The notes beneath the pieces were generated by a model. The model worked only from the letters and a program-made list of their open reading frames with translations. It did no database searches and was not told where the DNA came from. Source: Bacteriovoracaceae bacterium UBA1511 (GTDB lineage: Bacteria > Bdellovibrionota > Bacteriovoracia > Bacteriovoracales > Bacteriovoracaceae). Taken from it: a stretch of DNA of 15,116 nucleotides. Positions 6,921-14,054 of this stretch are shown here, in pieces (positions within the stretch are counted from its first letter, which is position 1; every line of letters begins with the position of its first letter). A program made the translations under genes and the position numbers. Where the stretch lies: contig DCQT01000079.1 of assembly GCA_002323535.1 (NCBI GenBank), forward strand, positions 1 through 15,116, read 5' to 3'.

Positions 6921-8027
6921 CTATAGCTTCAATGGTGTGTATGGAAGATCAAGATCCTGAGCAATTTGCTCATAAACTAGTTTTCCTCCAAGTATGTTTA
7001 TCCCTTTTTGAAGGGGAACATCATTGCTGCAAGCTTCTTTTACTCCAAGCTTAGCAATTTTTCTTGCGTAATTTAGAGTCACATTTGTTAAAGCAAAAGT
7101 TGAGGTTCTCGCAACTGCTCCAGGCATATTGGCAACGCAGTAGTGAACGACACCATCGACTACGAAAGTTGGGTTCTCGTGAGTTGTTGGCCTACATGTC
7201 TCAATACAGCCACCTTGATCAACCGCAATGTCTACAACGACAGAACCTTTTTTCATTTTTGATATCATCTCTCGCGTTACCAGTTTTGGAGCTTTTGCCC
7301 CAGCGACAAGAACGGCTCCAACAACCAGGTCCGATTCTTGAACAGCTTTTTGAATATTTTCCGTATTGGAGTAAAGAGTGGTTAATCGGTTCTCAAAAAG
7401 GTCATCTAACTCCGCAAGTCTTTTTGGACTGATATCTATTGCAGTCACACTTGCACCCATGCCCATGGCAATTTTTATGGCATTAGTTCCAGCAATACCA
7501 CACCCCAGAACGGTAACTTTTCCACGAGGTACACCCGGAACTCCTCCTAGTAAAACGCCACTTCCTCCGTGCTCAATCGCTAAATGGTTTGCACCTACCT
7601 GAGTAGACATTTTTCCAGCAACCTCAGACATTGGTACAAGTAACGGTAAAGAGCCATTTTCTAATTGTATTGTTTCGTATGCAATTGCAGTACAGCCAGA
7701 CTCCATCAAACCTTTCGTTAAGTCTTTTTCTGCAGCAAGGTGAAGGTAAGTATATAAGATATGGTGGGGCTTAAGCATTGCCACTTCGGATGGTTGCGGC
7801 TCTTTTACTTTAATAATCATTTCAGCTTTTTCAAAAATATCAGCAGCAGTTGCCAAAATTTCAGCGCCAGCCTCAACATATTCATTATTTGTAATACCGA
7901 TACCAGCACCAGCATTATTTTCAACGACAACACTATGTCCATCAGCAACAAGTTGTTTCACACCGCCTGGCACAAGTCCAACCCTGTTTTCTTTAATTTT
8001 AATTTCCTTAGGCACACCAATAATCAT
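6921..8027 (-). CDS. ald: Alanine dehydrogenase
   Basis: Cytoplasmic NAD-dependent enzyme converting L-alanine, water and NAD+ to pyruvate, ammonium and NADH, and the reverse; it lets cells use amino acids as carbon and nitrogen source. The 368-residue length is standard. All key residues are at the family's usual numbers: R15 and K75 bind pyruvate, H96 and D270 are catalytic. The Rossmann motif GCGIAG is at 175-180 with the NAD-ribose Asp at 198 (AIDIS). The N-terminal MIIGVPKEIKIKENRVGL is highly typical. The start is ATG 8027 with AAGGA (complement of 8035-8039) seven bases upstream. It lies between the MBL-fold gene (97 bases upstream) and the FliL-like gene (19 bases downstream) on the same strand. 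No frameshift or missing residue is seen. Confidence 0.98.
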   Translation of the reverse strand: MIIGVPKEIKIKENRVGLVPGGVKQLVADGHSVVVENNAGAGIGITNNEYVEAGAEILATAADIFEKAEMIIKVKEPQPSEVAMLKPHHILYTYLHLAAEKDLTKGLMESGCTAIAYETIQLENGSLPLLVPMSEVAGKMSTQVGANHLAIEHGGSGVLLGGVPGVPRGKVTVLGCGIAGTNAIKIAMGMGASVTAIDISPKRLAELDDLFENRLTTLYSNTENIQKAVQESDLVVGAVLVAGAKAPKLVTREMISKMKKGSVVVDIAVDQGGCIETCRPTTHENPTFVVDGVVHYCVANMPGAVARTSTFALTNVTLNYARKIAKLGVKEACSNDVPLQKGINILGGKLVYEQIAQDLDLPYTPLKL

Positions 8028-8124
8028 GTCAGTTTCCTTTTAAAATAGGATGTAAATCGATGCCGGATTTTACTAATTTATGGGACTCAAGAAAAGAAAA
8101 AAAACTTAATCACAAAATTTCTAC

Positions 8125-8946
8125 CTACTCATAGGAGATTTTGAGCCCATCGTAAGCTGTTGTTGAGTTTGTCTTGGTAATATCTGCGCTTAATTTACTT
8201 AATTTTTCATGCTCAAGGTCATGCCCGATATGGGTTAAGTAGCTAATCTTGGGATTAGTTTGAGAAATGATTTTAAAGGCTTGGTCTGTTCCTAGGTGAC
8301 TTGGATGAGTGCCCATTTTTACGCAATCAATAATCAGGGTAGTATCACCTTTAATTTTCTTTACAATTTCAGGTGTTATTTGATGACAATCAATTAAATA
8401 GGTCATTTTATCGTGAAATATAATCATCGTTTGACCTGTGCCGTGGGGTGCAAGCTCCCATTGGATGTTCTCTGAGGGAAACATCGAGTGAAGCTCTGAG
8501 ATGGGGTGTAGGTTTAAAAGTGGCAACCCTCCACCAACATATGGGTTTTTCTTATTAAAAATTTCATCTCTTTTAAAAATATAGTCGAACTTATTTTTTA
8601 TCCTTTCATAATGGACGGGGTGGCAAAAAACGGGAATTGTTCTTCTTTTAGGTAAAAATGTTAGTGGTCGCAAATCGTCAATACCCCCGATGTGGTCTGC
8701 ATGGTCATGGGTTAGAATCGCAAAATCAATGTGATTTATATCATAATTGAGAAGTTGAGTACGAAGGTCAGGCCCTGTGTCAATGATAAATTTAGAATCA
8801 TGCCTAGAAGTTATGAAAACACTTGATCGAAGTCTTTTATTTTTAAAGTCATTTGATACGCATACCTCACATTTACACCCAGGGATAGGTACTCCTGTGC
8901 TAGTTCCCGTTCCAAGAAAAATAAGTGAATTCTCTTTTGACTTCAT
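8125..8946 (-). CDS. PhnP-like MBL-fold metal-dependent hydrolase
   Basis: A 273-residue cytoplasmic metallo-beta-lactamase-fold phosphodiesterase of the PhnP/RNase Z-like branch. The N-terminus has the PhnP signature GTGTSTGVPIPGCKCEVC (12-29) with C24, C26 and C29 placed to bind a structural zinc. The core metal site is THDHADHIGG (H80, H82, D84, H85), with further ligands at H168 (APHGT), D186 (LIDC) and H239/H242 (LTHIGHD). True PhnP hydrolyses phosphoribosyl cyclic phosphates in phosphonate breakdown, but no phn genes are here, so the substrate is probably another cyclic or nucleotide phosphodiester. The start is ATG 8946 with AGGAT (complement of 8953-8957) six bases upstream. It diverges from the first M16 gene across 72 bases and is followed by ald on the same strand. 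Confidence 0.88.
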   Translation of the reverse strand: MKSKENSLIFLGTGTSTGVPIPGCKCEVCVSNDFKNKRLRSSVFITSRHDSKFIIDTGPDLRTQLLNYDINHIDFAILTHDHADHIGGIDDLRPLTFLPKRRTIPVFCHPVHYERIKNKFDYIFKRDEIFNKKNPYVGGGLPLLNLHPISELHSMFPSENIQWELAPHGTGQTMIIFHDKMTYLIDCHQITPEIVKKIKGDTTLIIDCVKMGTHPSHLGTDQAFKIISQTNPKISYLTHIGHDLEHEKLSKLSADITKTNSTTAYDGLKISYE

Positions 8947-8959
8947 TGGTTAATCCTAG

Positions 8960-8988
8960 TTGAAAATATAATCTTAAAGCCTTAATCT
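8960..8988 (+). promoter_or_regulatory. Possible promoter for the M16 peptidase pair
   Basis: TTGAAA at 8960-8965, a 17-base spacer and TAATCT at 8983-8988 would start transcription near 8995, about 24 bases before the first M16 gene. The -35 box is fair and the -10 box is weak, matching three of six. The intergenic region is only 72 bases and must also serve the divergent MBL-fold gene. Confidence 0.3.
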
Positions 8989-9018
8989 ATTTTATTACAA
9001 TGAACATGTGGTGGAAAA

Positions 9019-10422
9019 ATGTTTAAATTAAAACGAAATTTTTTATTAATCTCTGTACTGCTTTTAGTATCTAGTTGCGCTTCTAAAAAAACGAAAGAAG
9101 TTAACAATGCGAACTCCTTAGGTGAACTTGAACTGAACCTACCTGTTAAAAAATATACCTTAGAAAATGGCTTAAGACTTTTGGTCGTTGAGAATAACAA
9201 ACTTCCTATCGTTTCATACTATACATTCTTTGACGTAGGCGGGAGATTTGAATCCAGGGAGGCAGGCACCACCGGTGCGACTCATTTTCTTGAGCACATG
9301 ATGTTTAAGGGGGCCAAAAAATATAAAGCGGGTGAGTTTGAAAAGATCGTTGAAGGAAATGGGGGGCGAGGGAATGCCTACACAACTTTTGACTCAACTG
9401 TTTATTACGAGAGTTTCCCCAGCAAAGTTTTAGAAAAAATTATTGATTTAGAAGCTGATCGGATGGGCCACCTCACAATTGAAACCAAGAGTTTTGAGAG
9501 TGAAAGACTTGTGGTGAAAGAAGAAAGAAAGATGAGGTATGAGAATAGTCCAATTGGCAAACTTTACCTTTCAATGATGCAATCTGTTTTCAAAGGGACA
9601 CCTTATGGGGGTAGCGTTATTGGAGAGGTGAAAGATTTAGATTCTTTAACTCAGGAACAAATTCAAGAATTCTTTAGAACCTTTTATGCACCAAATAATG
9701 CAATTGTTGTTGTGGTAGGTGATGTAAAAGCAAACAAAGTCTATCAAATGGCCAAGAAAAAGTATGGAGATCTGAAAAAGAATCAAGAATTAGAAAATCT
9801 AAAGGCATCTTTAGATAAGTTAGACGTATACAATTTTAAAGAATTTAAACCTGGGGAGAAAAAAATATTTGCTCAATCAAAAGACCCCATTTTTATTGCG
9901 GCATATCCTGGTGTTAAGTTGGACGATAGAAAGGCAATGGTTTTCGACTTGCTGACATCAATGTTGAGTGGAGGGGTTTCTTCTTATATGCACCAAAAGT
10001 ATGTTCAAGCAAAAAAACCACTTTTTTCCTCTATAGGCGTTAGTAATTACAATTTAAAAAACTCGGGTGTATTTTTTATCAAAGGTGACTTACTTCCAGG
10101 AACGAGTTTATCTAAAGTTAAGAAGTTACTAAAAAGAGATGTTAAAAAGTATTGCCGTGATGATGTTCTAACAATTCGAGAATTACAAAAAACTCGGAAT
10201 AATTACCTTGTCGACTACTACTCAAGTATTTCTTCAAATAGTGGGCTTGCTAGTTTTTTAGGTATGAGAGAGGCATTTTTTGGAAACTATGAGCATTACA
10301 AAAAAGAATTGAGGGAATATTCCTCTATTTCCCTAGAAGAAATCAAATCAGAGTGTAAAAAAATATTTAAACCAGGAAATGAGATTCTTTTGCACGTCTG
10401 GAATAAAAACCCGAGAAACTAA
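9019..10422 (+). CDS. M16-family zinc peptidase lipoprotein, catalytic subunit
   Basis: A 467-residue exported lipoprotein: signal peptide MFKLKRNFLLISVLLLVSSC with lipobox VSSC, lipidated C20. It has the M16 (insulinase/mitochondrial processing peptidase) fold. The inverted zinc motif HFLEH is at 89-93 (H89, H93 as ligands, E92 as base), and E169 (VVKEERKM) is the third ligand at the usual 76-residue distance. GRGNAYTTFDSTVYY (116-130) is the conserved strand. The second half has the fold (MLSGGVSSYMHQKY) but not the Arg/Tyr substrate-binding pair: V329 and F336 stand where Arg and Tyr normally are. The missing pair is present in the next gene, so the two likely form a heterodimer in the periplasm. 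ATG 9019 follows GTGGTGGA at 9008-9014. The stop is 17 bases before the partner's ATG. Confidence 0.93.
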   Translation: MFKLKRNFLLISVLLLVSSCASKKTKEVNNANSLGELELNLPVKKYTLENGLRLLVVENNKLPIVSYYTFFDVGGRFESREAGTTGATHFLEHMMFKGAKKYKAGEFEKIVEGNGGRGNAYTTFDSTVYYESFPSKVLEKIIDLEADRMGHLTIETKSFESERLVVKEERKMRYENSPIGKLYLSMMQSVFKGTPYGGSVIGEVKDLDSLTQEQIQEFFRTFYAPNNAIVVVVGDVKANKVYQMAKKKYGDLKKNQELENLKASLDKLDVYNFKEFKPGEKKIFAQSKDPIFIAAYPGVKLDDRKAMVFDLLTSMLSGGVSSYMHQKYVQAKKPLFSSIGVSNYNLKNSGVFFIKGDLLPGTSLSKVKKLLKRDVKKYCRDDVLTIRELQKTRNNYLVDYYSSISSNSGLASFLGMREAFFGNYEHYKKELREYSSISLEEIKSECKKIFKPGNEILLHVWNKNPRN

Positions 10423-10439
10423 AACAAGGTAGTTTGAAA

Positions 10440-11810
10440 ATGTTAAGAAAAATTATTTTTGCGATCTTATGCTTAAGCTTTTCCATCACATCATTTTCCA
10501 GTTTTGTGCCTGACTACGAAACATTAAGTTGGGACGGTATTGATGTGGTTTTTGTTAAAGATGAAAGAGTACCTATGTATCAAGTAGATTTTTACTTTTC
10601 TGACGGCGCCCTAAGTGACAAAAAAGGGAAGGAGGGTGAGACGGAATTAATGTTTGACTTACTCACTAGTGGAACAAGAAGATTTTCTCAAAAGGAAATT
10701 AACGATAATCTTGAGTATTATGGGGCAAGCTATGGACACCATGTTACTCATGAATATTCGACCTACTCCGTAAGTGGCCTGAAAAAAGATATTGTCCCAA
10801 CATTAAAGCAAGTGTGTCATTTATTTTCGGATGCTAGCTTTCCTAAGTCCGAGTTAAAAAAAATAAAAAAACTAAAGATTAATGCTTTAAAAAATATTGC
10901 CAATGATCACGGAAGTGTTGCTGACAGAGCATTTAGAAAACTATCCTTGGCCAACTCTGTATATGAAAAGCCCTCTGGTGGAACGATTAAATCAATAAAT
11001 CGAATTAAGCAGAGTGATTTAAAGAAAAAACTTAACTATTTTAAAAATCAAGTTAAAAAGAGAATTTATATCAAAGGGCATAATGAAATAAAAAAAATTA
11101 AGGAAATTTTAGTTCACGATTGCCAGTTCGATTTAAAAAAATCAAATTTCAAACGCGTTGTTAAAAAACCTTATAAAAACGACTTATCAAATGCAGGAAT
11201 TTTTCTTGTTACGGTTCCTTCGGCAAATCAGGCACAGGTAAGAATTGGAAGACTTCTTAAAAAAGAGGAGCTAGGAAATGATGCATTATTGCTTTTTACC
11301 TCAAAGTTTCTTGGTGGTGGGTTTACAAGTCAACTTATGCAGGCGGTAAGGGTAAAAGCGGGCTTATCTTACAGTGTAAGTGCGTTTGCTGCAGGACAAA
11401 AGGAATATGGGCGGAGCGGCATTATGACTTTTACCAAAAATGAAACAATCGTAGAGCTTTTGGATGTAATTAAAACAACACTCACATCAGTTAAGAATGA
11501 AAGGTTTTCCAAAGATGACTTTGAGCAAAACAGAGGATATCTCGTTGGAAGCTTTCCCTTCTCGTTTGAGCAAAGCTCTCACTTTATGCAATCTCTAATT
11601 CAAATGGACCATCAAGAAAAAGCTCACGAGGAGCTTTTTGACCTTCCGATTAAGTTAGAAAAAATTAAAATGAGCGAGGTCGCAAAAATGAGTGGAGAGA
11701 TCTTTGATTGGCAAAAACAAACTATCGTTGTCGTTGGGCCAAAAAGTTTAAAAAAGAAATTAAGCACACTTGGTAAAGTGCAGGTTATACCTTTTAAAAA
11801 GTTTCTTTAA
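10440..11810 (+). CDS. M16-family non-catalytic partner subunit, periplasmic
   Basis: A 456-residue M16-fold protein with a type I signal peptide (hydrophobic stretch at about 5-17, probable cleavage around 20-22). The HxxEH zinc motif is absent: the matching segment reads TELMFDLLTSGT (68-79). The Arg/Tyr pair of the second half is kept as R304 and Y311 in AVRVKAGLSYSVSAFA. This is the mirror image of the upstream protein and fits the alpha/beta split of mitochondrial processing peptidase and similar bacterial two-subunit M16B proteases. The substrate in the cell envelope is unknown. ATG 10440 is taken as start, with AAGG at 10426-10429; an in-frame TTG at 10434 is closer to that site and adds two residues, so either is possible. 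It is co-transcribed with the upstream gene. The stop lies one base from the convergent bactofilin stop. Confidence 0.9.
   Translation: MLRKIIFAILCLSFSITSFSSFVPDYETLSWDGIDVVFVKDERVPMYQVDFYFSDGALSDKKGKEGETELMFDLLTSGTRRFSQKEINDNLEYYGASYGHHVTHEYSTYSVSGLKKDIVPTLKQVCHLFSDASFPKSELKKIKKLKINALKNIANDHGSVADRAFRKLSLANSVYEKPSGGTIKSINRIKQSDLKKKLNYFKNQVKKRIYIKGHNEIKKIKEILVHDCQFDLKKSNFKRVVKKPYKNDLSNAGIFLVTVPSANQAQVRIGRLLKKEELGNDALLLFTSKFLGGGFTSQLMQAVRVKAGLSYSVSAFAAGQKEYGRSGIMTFTKNETIVELLDVIKTTLTSVKNERFSKDDFEQNRGYLVGSFPFSFEQSSHFMQSLIQMDHQEKAHEELFDLPIKLEKIKMSEVAKMSGEIFDWQKQTIVVVGPKSLKKKLSTLGKVQVIPFKKFL
11617..11639 (-). terminator. Possible terminator for the bactofilin operon, inside the M16 gene
   Basis: AAAAAGCTC (11617-11625) and GAGCTTTTT (11631-11639) form a perfect nine-base stem with a five-base loop. 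It lies about 175 bases beyond the bactofilin stop on its strand, inside the convergent M16 gene. The T run is part of the stem rather than a separate tail, so its strength as a terminator is doubtful. The repeat is symmetric and could act either way. Confidence 0.35.
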
Positions 11811-11811
11811 C

Positions 11812-12159
11812 TCAGGGGTCAATGGAGTGTATCTCTCCAATTATCTGAGCACCAGGGTGAATGTTTAATCTCTTTGCTCTTATGGAACCGTTAATAACAC
11901 TTCCGCTGTAGATATTTAATGTTTCAGATACAGCGATATTACCTGTAATTTTTCCAAATATATTGCTGTAAGATGCGGTTAAATCTCCATTGATTTCAGC
12001 TTCTTCTTGAATATTAATTTCGTTCTCATCAACTTGAGTAATGTTCCCATCATGTTTTCCAAAAACGTATGTTTTTCCGTAGTATAAAACATCGCCCTTT
12101 GTCTCGGAGTTCAGCCCTATGAAGTTGAAATTTTTTAGCTCAAGATGATTATTTTTCAT
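11812..12159 (-). CDS. Bactofilin (polymer-forming cytoskeletal protein)
   Basis: A 115-residue cytoplasmic protein with the bactofilin beta-helix core at about 12-112. Short repeated strands alternate with turns (for example DVLYYGKTYVFGKHDGNI, EEAEINGDLTAS, IFGKITGNI, SGSVINGSI, HPGAQIIGEI), the regular GxI/GxV spacing seen in BacA/CcmA proteins. It is near the lower end of family length, with a short N-terminal tail and no proline-rich C-terminal extension. Bactofilins self-assemble into nonpolar filaments at the inner membrane and position peptidoglycan enzymes; in Helicobacter CcmA works with Csd proteins to make a helical cell. Here it is the last gene of an operon with a YkuD-domain enzyme and a membrane coiled-coil protein. 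The ATG lies two bases after the upstream stop, and the GGAG site sits within the upstream gene's last codons, so translation is coupled. Confidence 0.88.
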   Translation of the reverse strand: MKNNHLELKNFNFIGLNSETKGDVLYYGKTYVFGKHDGNITQVDENEINIQEEAEINGDLTASYSNIFGKITGNIAVSETLNIYSGSVINGSIRAKRLNIHPGAQIIGEIHSIDP

Positions 12160-12161
12160 TT

Positions 12162-12884
12162 CTACTCCAAAATTTCCTTTACCTTAAAGCTTTTTTCAAA
12201 AATGAGGTCACCTTCCAAGGAAAAAATAATCACCTTCAAGGTTGAGGAATCTAATTTATCGGCAATGATATTTTCATTTTTAAAAGGTATGAGCGATCTT
12301 CGAAAACGTGCGATTGAAAAAAATTCACCCTCGTTAAACTTAATACTTTCGAGATCTTTTGGTGGGGGGTAAATTAAAACCTTATTTTGATAATTAAAAA
12401 CGGTGAACAAGCGACCGCTAATACGGTTTTTTGTTGATTGGTTTGAAAGATGGAAATGAAATTCTAAATCATTTTGATTCAATGAGACTTTCATGTTGTC
12501 TACTTCAACGATTAAGTCTTTTGTTATATCTTTTGCTTGGGGTAAAGTTTTTATTAGTTGTAGGCTGCTTAGGCCTTTGTTTGTTTTTTCTAGTGCTATA
12601 TTTTCAAGTTTTCTCCTTTCACTTTCCCAATTTGCTCTTTCATCTTTAATTTCAAGCTCTAGCGCTAAGATTTTGTTATCAAGAGTTTTTTTAGTAGATA
12701 GAAAAGTGAAATAGTCCCCAAGGTAAAATAAGCTCAAACCGATGGCGACAGATGAAACAACTATAAAAATAAATGAAAAGCTCAAGAGAATGTTTTTGAT
12801 GGTTTTTGGATAAAGCCAATAATGTTTTGGAGGATTCGCACCTTTTTGAAGAATTATAGAAAAGGATTTAGAGTTATCCTTCAT
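12162..12884 (-). CDS. Single-pass membrane coiled-coil protein of the bactofilin operon
   Basis: A 240-residue protein with a cytoplasmic N-terminal stretch (about 1-30), one membrane segment (about 31-55), a charged coiled coil (about 63-100) and a probably beta-rich C-terminal domain (about 123-240) predicted to be periplasmic. The layout resembles the N-terminal part of membrane-bound M23/LytM factors that accompany bactofilins, but no M23 catalytic motif (HxxxD, HxH) is present. It also recalls the short DUF6776-type membrane proteins next to gammaproteobacterial bactofilins; that resemblance is from memory and unconfirmed. The start ATG lies inside the last codons of the upstream YkuD gene (11-base overlap, AAAAATGAAGGATAA) and the stop is two bases before bactofilin. 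The tight coupling suggests a fixed-ratio complex, perhaps linking cytoplasmic bactofilin to the periplasmic enzyme. Confidence 0.8.
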   Translation of the reverse strand: MKDNSKSFSIILQKGANPPKHYWLYPKTIKNILLSFSFIFIVVSSVAIGLSLFYLGDYFTFLSTKKTLDNKILALELEIKDERANWESERRKLENIALEKTNKGLSSLQLIKTLPQAKDITKDLIVEVDNMKVSLNQNDLEFHFHLSNQSTKNRISGRLFTVFNYQNKVLIYPPPKDLESIKFNEGEFFSIARFRRSLIPFKNENIIADKLDSSTLKVIIFSLEGDLIFEKSFKVKEILE

Positions 12885-13914
12885 TTTTGATACCGGCGGT
12901 GTTTGAGGTAGTGAAGAATCTCATACTAGGCTTAAAAATATTTTTACCTCTTATCGTCGAGTTTTTGGAAGGCTCAAACTTACTCCAAAGTTCTCTGACA
13001 ATTTTCCATTGATATTGCTTGTCCCTTGCTAAATAAAGAGTCTTTAACCCTGTATCGTTTATTTTTGAAGATTTGTAATCTTGAATAAACCGGACTCTGA
13101 CATAATTTTTGTGTTTGAAAATAGAGACACTATTTATTGCAATATCAGGAGACCCTTTTTGCCAAAAAACAGATTTTTTATAATTTTTGTACTTAGTAAA
13201 GCCACCTTTGAACTTGGAGTGAAAAAGGTCCTCTGAGTAGTGGGCGATATACTTGTTTAGGTCTTCTTTTTTCCAGGCTTCTAGCCAATTCTGAAGTTTT
13301 GTTTTGATGGCCGTTCTTTCATTAAGCCAGACATTTTTTTTAAGATAGGAGATCTTATCAACAATGATAAAAGTAGTTTTGTTCATTTCTAAATAAGTTG
13401 AAATATCTTTCAAGTGATTATTAGCAATTACAACACATCCTCTGGAATCTAAACCCTTTGCAATACGAGACTCATCATTTGTGGAGTGGAGCCATATACC
13501 TCCACCAGTTTTTTTGTTAATGAGGTCCATGCTGTTAGGGTAATCTAAAGTGAATGCCCCCACTCCGTATATCTCACCCTCTTTTCCGTATTGTTGTAAA
13601 AGCTTGGCTTGAGGGATGAAGCTTCGAAGAGTGTAGATCCCTTCAGGGGTTTTGTGGTCTCCAGAATATTGTTTATCGCCTTTAATCTTTCCCGTCGCCA
13701 TATCGTAGGATTTTAAAAGTCTAGGAAAACCTTCCTCATATTCGTAGAGGTAGAGTTTGTGAGTTGATTTTTCCGCGATAACAACATGATGACTAAAATA
13801 GGGGTCTAGTTGAATAAGGTTTTCGGGAAAAAATTCATGCTTTCTCCCTACATCAGCATTTACGATCGAGATTAAAGTGATTAATAGAACTAAAAATTTG
13901 AGAAACTTATTCAT
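12874..13914 (-). CDS. YkuD-domain L,D-transpeptidase/carboxypeptidase with NTF2-like tail
   Basis: A 346-residue exported peptidoglycan enzyme. A type I signal peptide ends near NA (19-20). The YkuD domain (about 40-187) has catalytic H143 in GIWLHST and the nucleophile C160 in SRGCVV (157-162), with HKTPEGIY (87-94) as the conserved lead-in. The Arg that normally follows the Cys by two positions (SxGCxR) is replaced by V162. A C-terminal domain at about 205-310 (LQNWLEAWKKEDLNKYI to WKIVRELW) looks like an NTF2/SnoaL-type fold. This two-domain plan and the altered motif match Helicobacter Csd6 and Bdellovibrio Bd1075, which trim tetrapeptides to tripeptides (L,D-carboxypeptidase) and set cell curvature. 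It heads the operon with the membrane protein and bactofilin. The start ATG 13914 has only a weak ribosome-binding site (GGTAAT). Carboxypeptidase rather than cross-linking activity is inferred. Confidence 0.88.
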   Translation of the reverse strand: MNKFLKFLVLLITLISIVNADVGRKHEFFPENLIQLDPYFSHHVVIAEKSTHKLYLYEYEEGFPRLLKSYDMATGKIKGDKQYSGDHKTPEGIYTLRSFIPQAKLLQQYGKEGEIYGVGAFTLDYPNSMDLINKKTGGGIWLHSTNDESRIAKGLDSRGCVVIANNHLKDISTYLEMNKTTFIIVDKISYLKKNVWLNERTAIKTKLQNWLEAWKKEDLNKYIAHYSEDLFHSKFKGGFTKYKNYKKSVFWQKGSPDIAINSVSIFKHKNYVRVRFIQDYKSSKINDTGLKTLYLARDKQYQWKIVRELWSKFEPSKNSTIRGKNIFKPSMRFFTTSNTAGIKNEG

Positions 13915-13941
13915 ACAAGATTACCATTATATTTGTTTATT

Positions 13942-13970
13942 ATCTTATGGATAAGCTCAGGCTTTTGCAA
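13942..13970 (-). promoter_or_regulatory. Candidate promoter for the YkuD-bactofilin operon
   Basis: On the minus strand: TTGCAA (13965-13970), a 17-base spacer and TAAGAT (complement of 13942-13947), each matching four of six consensus bases. Transcription would start about 20 bases before the YkuD gene's ATG at 13914, leaving a very short leader. Confidence 0.42.
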
Positions 13971-13995
13971 GAATACTTGGGAGGATGTTGCCCAT

Positions 13996-14025
13996 TTGGA
14001 GTAAAGTTTTAATCCTCGATAAAAT
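13996..14025 (+). promoter_or_regulatory. Candidate promoter for the acidic pseudo-receiver gene
   Basis: TTGGAG at 13996-14001, an 18-base spacer and TAAAAT at 14020-14025. The -10 box matches five of six; the -35 box is weak. The start site would be near 14032, about 20 bases before the coding region. It is back-to-back with the promoter of the YkuD-bactofilin operon, so a shared regulator could act on both. Confidence 0.38.
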
Positions 14026-14054
14026 AATAAAATACGGATTATTAAGGATATGTG

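Noticed and set aside
7064..7602. Two plus-strand open frames (7064-7432 and 7378-7602)
   Set aside because: They lie wholly inside ald, whose catalytic residues are all intact on the other strand; products show no family features.
12145..12714. Three plus-strand open frames opposite the membrane coiled-coil gene
   Set aside because: Shadows of the minus-strand gene; the apparent hydrophobic stretches arise from reading a coiled-coil gene backwards.
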